The notes beneath the pieces are model-generated. The model did not search any database and was not told the origin of the DNA. It saw nothing but the letters and a program-made list of their open reading frames with translations. Shown here one piece after another: positions 41,847-50,597 of a stretch of DNA of 51,963 nucleotides. The position numbers were made by a program, and so were the translations under genes. The stretch comes from an uncultured Ruminococcus sp. GTDB taxonomy: Bacteria > Bacillota > Clostridia > Oscillospirales > Acutalibacteraceae. The stretch lies in the NCBI GenBank assembly GCA_902789345.1, contig CADANT010000017.1, positions 1 to 51,963 on the forward strand. Reading direction: 5' to 3'. Each line of letters starts with the position of its first letter. Positions within the stretch are counted from its first letter, which is position 1.

Positions 41847-41873
41847 TATAGTATGATTTCGCTATGCTTTTGT
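41847..41873 (-). promoter_or_regulatory. Sigma-K-like promoter of dpaAB
   Basis: On the minus strand AC (41873-41872), 16 bases, CATACTATA (41855-41847). This matches the known sigma-K pattern AC-N16/17-CATAnnnTA exactly. The dpa operon is a known sigma-K target in Bacillus. Confidence 0.7.
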
Positions 41874-41914
41874 TCACAAATAATAGAGCCTTTAATTTTC
41901 CCTTAAGCAGCAAA

Positions 41915-41944
41915 CGGAGATGTTCTTAAATAAAAACATCTCCG
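41915..41944. terminator. Terminator after the Xaa-Pro peptidase gene
   Basis: CGGAGATGTT (41915-41924) pairs with AACATCTCCG (41935-41944). On the minus strand a short T-run follows. Located 19 bases after the peptidase stop. Confidence 0.7.
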
Positions 41945-41962
41945 CATTAATAAATATATTAT

Positions 41963-43039
41963 TTATATAACAATAAGTTCTTTGCTAAGTGCTGCAAAAT
42001 TATGACAGCCGTCATTCGTTACAAGCACCATATCTTCAATTCTTACACCAAATTTATTTGGCAGATAAATGCCCGGCTCTACTGTAATAACCATATTATT
42101 GCTCAAAATAGTTTCGCCTGATACCGAAACATTTGGTTGTTCGTGTATGTCCAAACCAACACCGTGACCGGTAGAGTGACCAAAATATTCGCCGTAGCCT
42201 TCGCTTGAAATAATATCCCTTGCAGTCTTGTCAACAGAACAGGTCTTTACGCCGCTTTTTACCTTTTTAAGTGCAGTAAGCTGTGCTTGCAGTACAATAT
42301 TATATATTTTTTCCATTTCATCGGTAGCATGGTGTACGGCAACGGTGCGTGTCATATCGCTGTGGTAACCGTTATAAAGTGCGCCGATGTCGCTAAGGAA
42401 AAAGTCCCCCTCTTTTACAGGATTATCTCCCGGTACGCCATGAGGAAGTGATGTATTAGCGCCGGTAATTGTAATAAGGCTAAAGGAAACTCCCTCTGCC
42501 CCTTTTTTGCGCATAAGATACTCAAGCTCCAGTGCTATCTGCGCTTCTGTTACGCCGGGCTTTACATAGTTAAGAACCTCTGTGTACGCCTCTTCGGTAA
42601 TTTTTTGCGCCTCTGCTATAAATTTTATTTCATCGGCTGATTTTACAAGCCTTAGGTTGCCTATAAGTGTGTCAAGCATACTGCTGTCTGAAATAGCCGT
42701 TCCAAACTTTGCAAAGGCGTTCTTGTAATTCTCTGCTTGCGCTACGGTAACACTTTCACGCTCAATAAGCAACTCCTTTATATTCTCTTTGCTGCAAATT
42801 TCCTGTATACTTTCATACAATCTTTTAAAAACAACCACCTTACAGTGCTTTACCGACTTTTCTGCTGCCTCGCCGTATCTAAAGTCCACAAGCAAATATG
42901 CGTTTCTTTCAGTAACAAGAACACAGCCTGCCGATGAATTAAAGCCGGTAAAATAATAACGGTTGGTATTTGATGTAATTAAAAAGCCCTGGGTACTGTT
43001 CTTTAGATTTTTTTGAAGCTTTTCTATTCTTTCTTTCAT
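41963..43039 (-). CDS. Xaa-Pro peptidase (M24 family)
   Basis: A 358-residue aminopeptidase P/prolidase-type enzyme. The creatinase N-domain (residues 1-125) precedes the pita-bread domain. Metal ligands are seen in FFLSDIGALYNGYHSDMTRT (two Asp), GHSTGHGVGLDIHE (His), VEPGIYLP (Glu) and RIEDMVLV (Glu). Start at ATG 43039 with GGAGGCG ahead. It splits the N-terminal residue from X-Pro peptides. It follows aroQ in one minus-strand operon. Confidence 0.9.
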   Translation of the reverse strand: MKERIEKLQKNLKNSTQGFLITSNTNRYYFTGFNSSAGCVLVTERNAYLLVDFRYGEAAEKSVKHCKVVVFKRLYESIQEICSKENIKELLIERESVTVAQAENYKNAFAKFGTAISDSSMLDTLIGNLRLVKSADEIKFIAEAQKITEEAYTEVLNYVKPGVTEAQIALELEYLMRKKGAEGVSFSLITITGANTSLPHGVPGDNPVKEGDFFLSDIGALYNGYHSDMTRTVAVHHATDEMEKIYNIVLQAQLTALKKVKSGVKTCSVDKTARDIISSEGYGEYFGHSTGHGVGLDIHEQPNVSVSGETILSNNMVITVEPGIYLPNKFGVRIEDMVLVTNDGCHNFAALSKELIVI

Positions 43040-43060
43040 GCTGAGCGCCTCCATACAGAT

Positions 43061-43492
43061 TTAAACAGTCTTAATATAATCCAGTGCCATATTGTAGCCC
43101 TTTGCGCCAAAGCCTGCAATCTGACCAACGCATACAGGTGCTGTAACAGATTTATGTCTGAATTCCTCACGGGTATGGATATTTGACATATGCACCTCGA
43201 TAAAAGGAATACTTACGCCTGCAATAGCATCTCTGATTGCATAGCTGTAGTGTGTTAATGCGCCCGGGTTAATTATTACAGCGTCGTATTTGGTGCGGGC
43301 CTCATGAATTTTATCTATAATAGCGCCCTCCCAGTTGCTTTGGTATACATCAACCTCTATACCGATTTCTTTTCCATAGGCAATAACACTTTGCTCAATA
43401 GCGTCTGCCGCTGTTTCACCGTAAATTTCCTTTTCTCTTATTCCAACCAAATTAAGGTTAGGACCTAAAAGCAACAAAACCTTTTTATTCAT
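43061..43492 (-). CDS. aroQ: Type II 3-dehydroquinate dehydratase
   Basis: A 143-residue type II dehydroquinase of the shikimate pathway, turning 3-dehydroquinate into 3-dehydroshikimate. [16 protein letters not shown] holds the catalytic Arg and Tyr. [17 protein letters not shown] and [17 protein letters not shown] hold Asn and the catalytic His. The loop QSNWEG has Trp where most family members have His. It lies between yqeG-like and peptidase genes. Confidence 0.93.
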   Translation of the reverse strand: MNKKVLLLLGPNLNLVGIREKEIYGETAADAIEQSVIAYGKEIGIEVDVYQSNWEGAIIDKIHEARTKYDAVIINPGALTHYSYAIRDAIAGVSIPFIEVHMSNIHTREEFRHKSVTAPVCVGQIAGFGAKGYNMALDYIKTV

Positions 43493-43497
43493 AATAT

Positions 43498-44004
43498 TTA
43501 TTCCTCTTTTATATATGGATTTACTCTGGCTTTTATTCTGTTGGTAAAGCCGGAGGTTAATTTTCTTCTTAATTTTACCGTTGTACCCTCTGCTTCAAGG
43601 GAAATTGGCTCAACCATAAATGTTTTTAAAAGTAAAAACTTACCGCCTAAAATGTCTGTAAAAAATTGGTCGCCTATAACCAAGGTACTTTTGCGGTGCA
43701 GTTTAAATTTAAAATACGCCCTTATATAGCCATATGGCGACGGCTTAAGACAGAACGAAACAAAGTCGCAGTCTGCCAAGTCGGCAATAGGCCTAACATT
43801 TTTATAAAAATTATTAGAGCATAATACAACGCTTATACCGTGGGCTTTTACATTGTTTATCCAATTAACATATTTACTATCAATACTGCCGGCACCGTAG
43901 GGCTTTATTGTATTATCAATGTCAAGTAACACGCACTCTGTATTAAGCTGCTTTAAAGTATCTACCGATATGTCAAGCAGGCTTTTAAAGAAATATGTCT
44001 TCAT
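43498..44004 (-). CDS. YqeG-family HAD phosphatase
   Basis: A 168-residue HAD-IIIA phosphatase. Motif I is [12 protein letters not shown], motif II CSNN, and motif III with [11 protein letters not shown]. YqeG proteins usually occur near aro genes in Firmicutes; their substrate is a phosphatidylglycerophosphate-type lipid in related enzymes, which is not proven here. It is followed by aroQ after five bases. Confidence 0.9.
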   Translation of the reverse strand: MKTYFFKSLLDISVDTLKQLNTECVLLDIDNTIKPYGAGSIDSKYVNWINNVKAHGISVVLCSNNFYKNVRPIADLADCDFVSFCLKPSPYGYIRAYFKFKLHRKSTLVIGDQFFTDILGGKFLLLKTFMVEPISLEAEGTTVKLRRKLTSGFTNRIKARVNPYIKEE

Positions 44005-44044
44005 TACTGTGGCACTCCTAAAAATACAACTTAAAAAACAAAAA

Positions 44045-44061
44045 GACGGGCAATGCCCGTC
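44045..44061 (-). terminator. Terminator of rpsU
   Basis: GACGGGC AAT GCCCGTC (44045-44061), followed on the minus strand by TTTTTGTTTTTT. A near-perfect short terminator 35 bases after the rpsU stop. Confidence 0.88.
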
Positions 44062-44096
44062 CCTTGTCTACTAAATTAAGTAAAAAATAAGTAAAA

Positions 44097-44273
44097 TTAC
44101 TTAAATTTACGCTTACGAGCTGCTTCAGACTTCTTCTTGCGCTTTACAGAAGGTTTCTCATAAGCCTCTCTCTTACGAACCTCAGCTATAACGCCAGCTC
44201 TTGCACACTGCTTCTTGAATCTTCTTAAAGCACTCTCAAGAGACTCGTTATCTTTAATTCTAATTTCTGCCAT
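44097..44273 (-). CDS. rpsU: Ribosomal protein S21
   Basis: A 58-residue S21, part of the 30S platform next to the anti-Shine-Dalgarno region of 16S rRNA. Sequence begins [19 protein letters not shown] and continues [16 protein letters not shown], with a Lys/Arg-rich end ([15 protein letters not shown]). GGGAGGGAAG precedes ATG 44273. Own promoter and terminator make it a single-gene unit. Confidence 0.95.
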   Translation of the reverse strand: MAEIRIKDNESLESALRRFKKQCARAGVIAEVRKREAYEKPSVKRKKKSEAARKRKFK

Positions 44274-44330
44274 TTATCTTCCCTCCCATCCGCCTAAGGC
44301 ATGGGTATTTTGCATATAATTGCGTATAGT

Positions 44331-44359
44331 ATTATACAATATGTTCTCATAGGTGTCAA
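44331..44359 (-). promoter_or_regulatory. rpsU promoter
   Basis: Minus strand TTGACA (44359-44354), 17-bp spacer, TATAAT (44336-44331): a full consensus sigma-A promoter, fitting a highly expressed ribosomal gene. Confidence 0.88.
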
Positions 44360-44438
44360 GACTTAGGAATAAATTTAAGCGAATATTCAATAATAATTAT
44401 TTAAGGTTATATGTAAATAAAATTTTTTAATTTTCCTG

Positions 44439-44467
44439 TTGACAGATTACTTAATTTTTAATATAAT
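44439..44467 (+). promoter_or_regulatory. Promoter of the CNNM transporter gene
   Basis: TTGACA (44439-44444), 17-bp spacer, TATAAT (44462-44467). Full consensus. Transcripts would start near 44474, leaving a leader of about 275 bases. Confidence 0.85.
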
Positions 44468-44527
44468 CGTTATCAAAATTATTTTCCACAATTCAATTAG
44501 TATCAACTACAAAAAGGAGATGAAACT

Positions 44528-44683
44528 GTGGACCCGCTTCCCCGAAGCATAAAAACAACACACTTTATTAAGCAATCCCCTATGTATTGTTTTAATTACA
44601 TAGCTTTTGTTTGCAGGCAGTATTTCACAGCCTTTACCTGCCAATATTTAAAAAGCAGGCACAGCTGTATAATGCTGTGTTAG
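44528..44683 (+). CDS. Leader ORF in the 5' region of the CNNM gene
   Basis: A 51-codon frame starting GTG 44528 with AAGGAG eight bases upstream, inside the 275-base leader. The peptide opens MDPLPRS, rich in Pro and Asp, and ends in a Cys-rich hydrophobic tail (HSCIMLC). In enteric bacteria the short proline-rich leader MgtL lets Mg2+ control a Mg2+ transporter; the similarity is limited to a DP.PLPR-like opening. It may be a real regulatory peptide or only a chance frame. Confidence 0.4.
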   Translation: MDPLPRSIKTTHFIKQSPMYCFNYIAFVCRQYFTAFTCQYLKSRHSCIMLC

Positions 44684-44749
44684 TATGCATACATACTTAA
44701 CAACGGTAAATATAATTAATGCAATTTATGATGGAGGATTTTTTAATTA

Positions 44750-46039
44750 ATGTTACAACAATTATTATTACAGCTTATACTTATATTACTTAACGCATTT
44801 TTTGCGGCTACCGAAATTGCGGTTATTTCACTTAACGAGAAAAAGGTTCGTGCTTTAGCTGACGAGGGCGACAAAAAGGCAAAAAAGATGCTTAAAATTA
44901 TTACCGAGCCTACACGCTTTTTGTCAACCATACAAATAGGCATTACACTGGCAGGCTTTTTAGGCTCTGCTTTTGCCGCCGATAACTTTGCTCAGGGGCT
45001 GTCTGACTTTATTATTAAAGCCTTTAATGTATCCCCTGAATTTTCAGGTGCAATTAACACTGTAGCTGTAATAGTTATTACACTTATACTTTCGTACTTT
45101 ACCCTTGTGCTGGGTGAGCTTGTACCTAAGAGAATAGCTATGAAGCACAAGGAAAAGCTTGCAAACTCCGTTTGCGGTATTATCTCTTTCTTAGCCGCAG
45201 TGCTAAGACCTATAATTTGGTTCTTGACTATATCTACAAATGCGGTTTTAAAGATATTCGGCATCAACCCTAAGGAAAAAGAAGAGCCTGTTTCTGAAGA
45301 GGACATAGTATTGCTGCTTGATGCAGGTGCTGATGAGGGCTCGTTTAAGGCAGATGACATTGAGTATATTAAAAATGTATTTAAGCTGGAAAACAAAACC
45401 GCAGAGGATATTATGACCTCAAGAAAATCAATAGTTTTTCTTTCTCTTGGCAGCTCACAAAAGGAAATTGCCCATGTTATAAAGAACAACGGTTACTCAA
45501 GAATACCGGTGTTTGACGGTGATGTTGACAATATTGTGGGTATACTGCATATTAAGGACTATTTGATGAATTCCCTTGACGATAATTTTAAACTAAAGGA
45601 TATTTTACGAAAGCCGGTGTTTGTGCCGGAATCTGTAAGCCTGTCTGTACTGTTTAAAGAAATGCAGACTAACCATACTCATATGTCTGTAGTTATAAAT
45701 GAATACGGCGAAACTGCCGGTATAGTAACTATGGAGGATATTCTGGAGGAGCTTGTAGGCGAAATATGGGACGAAAGCGACAGCGAGGTTACAGAATTCC
45801 AAAAAATAAACGACAAACAATACAAGGTTAGCTGCAACACCACTGTAGACGGCTTTATGGATTACTTTAACCTAGACAGCGACAGCAGCATAGAGGCAGC
45901 CACTGTAAACGGTTGGCTGGCTGAAATAAGCGGAACAATCCCACAGGTTGGCTACACACTTGAATATAAAAATTTAGTTATTACCGTTACAAAAGCGGAC
46001 GATGTAATGGCACACGAAATTTTCGTTGAAATTAAATAA
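44750..46039 (+). CDS. CNNM/CorC-HlyC family transporter (CBS domains)
   Basis: A 429-residue protein. The CNNM (DUF21) membrane domain (about 1-185) has four hydrophobic spans (LLLQLILILLNAFFAATEIAVISL; NTVAVIVITLILSYFTLVLGELVPKRIA). Two CBS domains (about 215-335) follow (EDIMTSRKSIVFL; MSVVINEYGETAGIVTMEDILEELVGEI). The CorC/HlyC domain ends the protein. These proteins export Mg2+ (MpfA-like), although older names call them hemolysins. GGAGG lies 12 bases before ATG 44750. Confidence 0.9.
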   Translation: MLQQLLLQLILILLNAFFAATEIAVISLNEKKVRALADEGDKKAKKMLKIITEPTRFLSTIQIGITLAGFLGSAFAADNFAQGLSDFIIKAFNVSPEFSGAINTVAVIVITLILSYFTLVLGELVPKRIAMKHKEKLANSVCGIISFLAAVLRPIIWFLTISTNAVLKIFGINPKEKEEPVSEEDIVLLLDAGADEGSFKADDIEYIKNVFKLENKTAEDIMTSRKSIVFLSLGSSQKEIAHVIKNNGYSRIPVFDGDVDNIVGILHIKDYLMNSLDDNFKLKDILRKPVFVPESVSLSVLFKEMQTNHTHMSVVINEYGETAGIVTMEDILEELVGEIWDESDSEVTEFQKINDKQYKVSCNTTVDGFMDYFNLDSDSSIEAATVNGWLAEISGTIPQVGYTLEYKNLVITVTKADDVMAHEIFVEIK

Positions 46040-46127
46040 ATTAAGGTTTAAACTTATATGCATAAAAACAAACTGTGTGTATTTTAATACAAGTACTTAA
46101 ATTTCTTTAACGACATTATTAATAACA

Positions 46128-46170
46128 AAAGCCAAGGCATTCTTTGTAAAGTTTGCCTTGGCTTTATATT
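46128..46170. terminator. Terminator after the CNNM gene
   Basis: AAAGCCAAGGCA (46128-46139) pairs with TGCCTTGGCTTT (46154-46165), followed by ATATTTT. Confidence 0.85.
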
Positions 46171-46174
46171 TTGG

Positions 46175-46214
46175 TGTTATCACCTTACAGCTTTTCAGCT
46201 GTAGGGTGATAACA
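46175..46214. terminator. Second convergent terminator, 18-bp stem
   Basis: TGTTATCACCTTACAGCT (46175-46192) pairs with the arm 46197-46214, one wobble, loop TTTC. It lies between the convergent CNNM and DUF4358-like genes and can serve both. Confidence 0.8.
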
Positions 46215-46217
46215 ATT

Positions 46218-46748
46218 TTAATTTTTATTGTTTACGGCATCTCTAAAGGCCTTTGCGGCCGCCTCAGGGCTTTCGGAAATAACCATAAAAACATAGCCGT
46301 TGCAGGTGTCGGTAACATAATTCCTTATAAGCTCGCTTTCCTTTGGGCTTTGGCTGTAACCCTTGAGCTTTGAAGCAATGTGCTTTGATATTGCTTCCAG
46401 TATTGCTTTATTGTCATCAGGGTCTTTTAGCTTAAAGCAGGCAAGCTCAACTGCCGACGAGCTTGAATCAGCTATATAAATGGATGTTTGGGTGACACTG
46501 TCCTCCGGAACATCAATATGACCGGAAATGTCGCCACTGTCAAGTTCGCTTATGTCCTCGTAACCTATCTCTTCAATAACTTCCTTATTTACCTGTGCAG
46601 CCGATATTTCGGATGTAACACTTGAAGAATCGCTGCTTTTTTTGCCCTGCCCCAACTCTGTCAGTACATATACACAGCCGACTATGGTTGCAATGGCAAT
46701 GAGCATAATTATAATGAAAGTAAGAAGCTTTTTGGTAGCACTAGACAT
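46218..46748 (-). CDS. DUF4358-like membrane-anchored protein
   Basis: A 176-residue protein with an N-terminal signal anchor (LLTFIIIMLIAIATIVGCVYVL), a Ser-rich linker and an extracytoplasmic domain. The latter has SAVELACFKLKDPDDNKAILEAISKHI and GYVFMVISESPEAA, the shape of DUF4358. Function unknown; such small envelope proteins are frequent in Clostridia. It follows thrS on the minus strand but has its own spacing and start. Confidence 0.72.
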   Translation of the reverse strand: MSSATKKLLTFIIIMLIAIATIVGCVYVLTELGQGKKSSDSSSVTSEISAAQVNKEVIEEIGYEDISELDSGDISGHIDVPEDSVTQTSIYIADSSSSAVELACFKLKDPDDNKAILEAISKHIASKLKGYSQSPKESELIRNYVTDTCNGYVFMVISESPEAAAKAFRDAVNNKN

Positions 46749-46818
46749 AACACACCTCTTTTCTTATTTTCTTCTTAATACAATTCTCGTTATACTTTAA
46801 ATACAAAAGCAGTAAATG

Positions 46819-48768
46819 TTAGTCTATAGTTTTGTTATTAATTTCTTCCAAAGCCTTTTCAATAAACTGCTCAACAGTAAATGCACCCAGGTCGCCGTGC
46901 TTTCTTGAACGAACAGAAATTGTGTTGTTTTCAATATCCTTATCGCCCATTAAAATCATATACGGAACCTTTTCAAGCTGAGCTTCTCTGATTTTATATC
47001 CTATTTTCTCACTTCTTGTATCAATCTCACAGCGCATACCTACAGCGTCAAGCTTTGCCTTTACTTCCTTTAGTGCGTCAATATGTCTGTCTGCAATAGG
47101 AAGAAGCTTAACCTGAATAGGAGCAAGCCACATTGGGAATGCACCTGCATATTTTTCAATAAGCAAAGCAAGTGTTCTTTCGTAACAGCCGATTGATGTT
47201 CTGTGGATGATATACGGATTCTTCTTAACGCCGTCCTTATCAACATATTCCATACCAAACTTTTCTGAAAGCATTTGGTCAATCTGAATTGTAATAAGGG
47301 TATCCTCTTTGCCGTATACATTCTTAATTTGAATGTCCAGCTTAGGGCCGTAGAATGCGGCCTCGCCTACGCCGATAGCATACGGAATTTCAAGATGGTC
47401 AAGAATTTTCTGCATTTTGCCTTGTGCCTCGTCCCACTGTTCAGGAGTACCGATATACTTTTCACGGTCGTTAGGATCCCACTGTGAGAATCTGTATGAT
47501 ACATCCTCATACAAGCCTAAAGTTTTCAGCATAAATATTGCAAGCTCCAGGCAACCTCTGAATTCATCCTCAAGCTGCTCCGGGGTACACATTAAATGTC
47601 CCTCTGAAATTGTAAACTGGCGTACACGAATCAGTCCGTGCATTTCGCCGCTGGCTTCATTTCTGAACAATGTAGATGTTTCATTATAACGCAAAGGTAA
47701 ATCTCTGTATGAACGGCCTCTGTTTAAATATGCCTGATATTGGAACGGACATGTCATAGGGCGAAGTGCAAATACCTCTTTGTCGTTTTCAGGATCGCCC
47801 AATATAAACATACCGTCCTGGTAGTGGTCCCAGTGACCTGAAATTTTATAAAGGTCGCTTTTAGCCATAAACGGTGTTTTTGTAAGCAGCCAACCACGCT
47901 TTTGTTCTTCATCCTCAACAAATCTCTGCAAAAGTTGGATAACTCTTGCACCCTTAGGCAAAAGAATAGGCAAACCCTGACCTATTACATCAGATGTAGT
48001 AAACAGCTCAAGCTCTCTGCCGAGCTTGTTATGATCACGGGCAATGGCCTCTTCCCTCTGCTTTAAATATTCCTCAAGCATAGAAGCCTTTGGGAATGCT
48101 ACGCCATATACACGGCACAGCTGCTGATTGTTGCTGTCGCCACGCCAATATGCGCCTGTGCAGTTTAGCAGCTTAACGGCCTTAACTGTACTTACACTCA
48201 TTAGGTGAGGGCCGGCACACAGGTCTGTAAAGTCGCCCTGCTTATAGAAGCTGATTGGCTCTCCCTTGTCGGCATGCTCTTTAGCAAGCTCTACCTTATA
48301 AGGCTCGTCCATATCCTCAAGCATTTTTACAGCCTCCTCAGGAGCAAGCTCAAATCTTTCTATAGCTATGCCGCTTTTTACGATAGCCTTTATTTCTTTC
48401 TCTATATTCTGCAAATCCTCGGCTGAAAATGGATTTCCAACTTCAAAGTCATAGTAAAATCCGTTGTCTATTGCAGGTCCGATGGCAATTTTGGCCTGTG
48501 GATACAGTCTTTTAACAGCCTGAGCCAAAATGTGCGATGCAGTATGCCAAAAAGCCTTTTTACCCTCCGGATTATCAAAAGACAGAATTTCAACAGTATA
48601 TTTTTGGTCGTTGTCCAAAACTGTTCTTAAATCCTTTATTTCGCCGTTTACCTTGCAGACGCAGGCATTCTTGTAAATACCGCCGCCTAATGACTTGGCA
48701 ACATCCGCTACGGTAGTGCCGTTTTCAAACTCCTTTACAATACCGTTTTTCAGTTCAACGCTTACCAT
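46819..48768 (-). CDS. thrS: Threonyl-tRNA synthetase
   Basis: A 649-residue enzyme that charges tRNA-Thr. The TGS domain is at 1-60, the editing domain contains HTASHILAQAVKRL and DLCAGPHLM. The class II catalytic core has the RSYRDLPLRYNE motif, zinc ligand Cys in MTCPFQ, and the C-terminal anticodon-binding domain near 545-645 (IQVKLLPIADRH). All expected domains are complete. Expression is controlled by the T-box upstream. Confidence 0.95.
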   Translation of the reverse strand: MVSVELKNGIVKEFENGTTVADVAKSLGGGIYKNACVCKVNGEIKDLRTVLDNDQKYTVEILSFDNPEGKKAFWHTASHILAQAVKRLYPQAKIAIGPAIDNGFYYDFEVGNPFSAEDLQNIEKEIKAIVKSGIAIERFELAPEEAVKMLEDMDEPYKVELAKEHADKGEPISFYKQGDFTDLCAGPHLMSVSTVKAVKLLNCTGAYWRGDSNNQQLCRVYGVAFPKASMLEEYLKQREEAIARDHNKLGRELELFTTSDVIGQGLPILLPKGARVIQLLQRFVEDEEQKRGWLLTKTPFMAKSDLYKISGHWDHYQDGMFILGDPENDKEVFALRPMTCPFQYQAYLNRGRSYRDLPLRYNETSTLFRNEASGEMHGLIRVRQFTISEGHLMCTPEQLEDEFRGCLELAIFMLKTLGLYEDVSYRFSQWDPNDREKYIGTPEQWDEAQGKMQKILDHLEIPYAIGVGEAAFYGPKLDIQIKNVYGKEDTLITIQIDQMLSEKFGMEYVDKDGVKKNPYIIHRTSIGCYERTLALLIEKYAGAFPMWLAPIQVKLLPIADRHIDALKEVKAKLDAVGMRCEIDTRSEKIGYKIREAQLEKVPYMILMGDKDIENNTISVRSRKHGDLGAFTVEQFIEKALEEINNKTID

Positions 48769-48790
48769 TAATAATCAATCCCTTCTGATA

Positions 48791-49032
48791 AATTAAATAA
48801 GCCCCGTCCCGCAAATGGGACGAGGCTATAACTCGTGGTTCCACCCAAATTCAGTACGGCACAAGCCATACCCTTTAGATACATATAACGGTGCTCACCG
48901 GCACGCCTTGAACACGGCGCACAGCTCCAAGGTGGTAACTTACAGGCACTGGTATGCTCATTGCAGAATACAGAGCACTCTCTGAAAAAGTGTTTAAGTA
49001 AATCTTGTCCTTATCATAGCTTTTATTTATTT
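48791..49032 (-). promoter_or_regulatory. T-box riboswitch leader of thrS
   Basis: The leader contains the T-box sequence GGTGGAACCACG (48845-48834 on the minus strand) that pairs with the uncharged tRNA 3' end. It is followed by a terminator: GCCTCGTCCC (48825-48816) with GGGACGGGGC (48810-48801) and a T-rich tail. A stem I region with AGAGAG and a likely ACC (Thr) specifier lies near 48927-48934. Low tRNA-Thr charging turns off the terminator. Confidence 0.88.
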
Positions 49033-49038
49033 GAATTT

Positions 49039-49067
49039 ATGATAACACCATTATCTTGTTTCGTCAA
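49039..49067 (-). promoter_or_regulatory. thrS promoter
   Basis: Minus strand TTGACG (49067-49062), 17-bp spacer, TATCAT (49044-49039). Transcripts would start near 49032, right at the T-box leader. Confidence 0.75.
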
Positions 49068-49284
49068 GTTACATTTCTTTAACATTTATAAGGCTTTTCA
49101 CCTTTTATAAACTTTTTATAAAAATAAAGAGCCGTACTTTTTGCGCAAAAATTTAGTTCTGTGAGTTATTACATATTTTAATGTAAATAGATGTGGAATG
49201 TGCTTAAAGTTATTATTATATTTATAACTGCCTTTATACCGAATTTTTTTAATAAATTAATATAAAAATAAATTACTAAAACTA
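49068..49284. other. Divergent intergenic region
   Basis: AT-rich spacer between the thrS promoter and the sortase-substrate promoter. No gene, RNA or clear repeat seen. Confidence 0.5.
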
Positions 49285-49313
49285 TTTACAACAACAGTGA
49301 AAGATGATATAAT
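49285..49313 (+). promoter_or_regulatory. Promoter of the sortase-substrate gene
   Basis: TTTACA (49285-49290), 17-bp spacer, TATAAT (49308-49313) with a TGA extension ahead of the -10. A small hairpin (TGTGCC/GGCACA, 49338-49358) lies in the leader. Confidence 0.75.
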
Positions 49314-49391
49314 GTTTGCAGTGAAATGTCAATTAATTGTGCCGTGTTTATAGGCACATATAGACTTTTTTTATTATGTAGGAGGTAACTG

Positions 49392-49640
49392 ATGATGAAA
49401 AGGTTATTTGTTGCTTTAACAGCAGCCGTAGTTTTGGCTTGCAGCGCATTTTCTGCAGCAGCGGTTGACAGCCCAAGCCCTACTGTTCCAACCGGAAGTA
49501 CCGGCCCTACCAGCCCAACCAGCCCGGCTCCCTCTTCTCCTAAAACAGGTGTAGACGGTTCTGTGGCAATGTTAGCTGCTTTGGGTGTTTTGACAGTTGG
49601 CGGCGTTGCTGTAACAGCTAAGAAAAAGCTAAGTAAATAA
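49392..49640 (+). CDS. Minimal sortase substrate with SPKTG sorting signal
   Basis: An 82-residue secreted protein. Signal peptide about 1-24 (MKRLFVALTAAVVLACSAFSAAA), then a 25-residue linker of only Pro, Ser, Thr and Gly, then SPKTG, a hydrophobic helix (VAMLAALGVLTVGGVAV) and a KKK end. After sorting only about 28 residues would remain on the wall. A strong AGGAGGT site precedes the start. The class B sortase gene follows; Clostridioides difficile SrtB is known to use (S/N/P)PxTG motifs, which fits SPKTG. Confidence 0.8.
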   Translation: MMKRLFVALTAAVVLACSAFSAAAVDSPSPTVPTGSTGPTSPTSPAPSSPKTGVDGSVAMLAALGVLTVGGVAVTAKKKLSK

Positions 49641-49658
49641 TTTTATTTAAAAACACAT

Positions 49659-49684
49659 AACCACGCTTAGTGCGTGGTTTTTGT
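49659..49684 (+). terminator. Terminator between substrate and sortase genes
   Basis: AACCACGC (49659-49666) pairs with GCGTGGTT (49672-49679), followed by T's. It would let the small substrate be made in excess over the sortase. Confidence 0.8.
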
Positions 49685-49730
49685 TTATTATACGCACTTT
49701 TATGCTAATTGCAAACAAAGGATGTTTATT

Positions 49731-50597
49731 ATGAAAAAGAATAAAACTATGTTCAGGGTAATTTTAACCATAGCCATAGTACTTATAGTATGCGGTTTAG
49801 GTTACATATGCTGGTACCTGTTTAATATCTATACAAGCGGTCACGAATATGAAAACCTACAGCAGCCTACCAACAGCCCTACCGAAAAATCCACCGAAAG
49901 CACGGCAGCTACCGGTGATACACCTGACGCCCCGCCGGACAATGTTGCGCCAAAGGAAGTTCACGACACTGTAAACGGCAGTATTAACTTTACAAAGCTG
50001 TGGGAAATTAACACAGACCTGTATGCTTGGATTAAAATACCAAACACTGCTATAGATTACCCCGTTGCGCAATATCCGGGTGATGACGACTCTTACTACC
50101 TAAACCACAATATGTACAAAGAAAGCGCCTTTGCCGGATGTATATACACTGAAAAGCTGAATAAAAAGGATTTCTCAGACCCTAACACAGTATTGTACGG
50201 TCACAATATGCAAAACGGAACTATGTTTAGGGCATTGCACAGCTTTAGAGATAAGGATTTCTTTGACGCAAATAAATACATATATATTTACTTGCCTGAC
50301 AGAACCCTTACATACGAGATTTTCTCGGCCTACGAATATGATGACAGACATTTACTGTATTCATTTGATTTTTCAGATAAAAAAGTATTCCAGGAATATT
50401 TAGATTACGCACAAAATCCAACATCGTCTATGATGTACAACACACGCAATCTGAATGTTACAGCAGATGACAAAATTATCACCCTAAGCACCTGCCTGGG
50501 TGACATAGAAACCTCAAGATACCTTGTACAGGGAGTGTTAATTAAAGATGAGCCAATCCAATCAGCAACCGAATCAGGAACCAACCCAACCGAATAA
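49731..50597 (+). CDS. Class B-type sortase
   Basis: A 288-residue membrane transpeptidase. One transmembrane helix (8-30), a Ser/Thr/Pro-rich stalk (45-75), then the sortase barrel. Catalytic His158 in VLYGHNM, Cys255 in LSTC and Arg263 in SRYLVQG are present; the spacing and SRYLV end resemble class B. It joins SPKTG proteins to the wall. Start at ATG 49731 with AAAGGA. The last 50 bases overlap the LCP gene. Confidence 0.88.
   Translation: MKKNKTMFRVILTIAIVLIVCGLGYICWYLFNIYTSGHEYENLQQPTNSPTEKSTESTAATGDTPDAPPDNVAPKEVHDTVNGSINFTKLWEINTDLYAWIKIPNTAIDYPVAQYPGDDDSYYLNHNMYKESAFAGCIYTEKLNKKDFSDPNTVLYGHNMQNGTMFRALHSFRDKDFFDANKYIYIYLPDRTLTYEIFSAYEYDDRHLLYSFDFSDKKVFQEYLDYAQNPTSSMMYNTRNLNVTADDKIITLSTCLGDIETSRYLVQGVLIKDEPIQSATESGTNPTE

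Noticed and set aside
44520..44552. Ten-codon ORF starting ATG 44520 in the CNNM leader
   Set aside because: The ATG directly abuts the AAGGAG, too close for initiation; the GTG at 44528 is better spaced.
44474..44750. M-box or yybP-ykoY riboswitch in the CNNM leader
   Set aside because: I do not see the conserved sequence blocks of either class; a covariance search would be decisive.
49338..49385. Transcription attenuator before the sortase-substrate gene
   Set aside because: The 6-bp hairpin is five bases away from the T-run, so it is a poor terminator.
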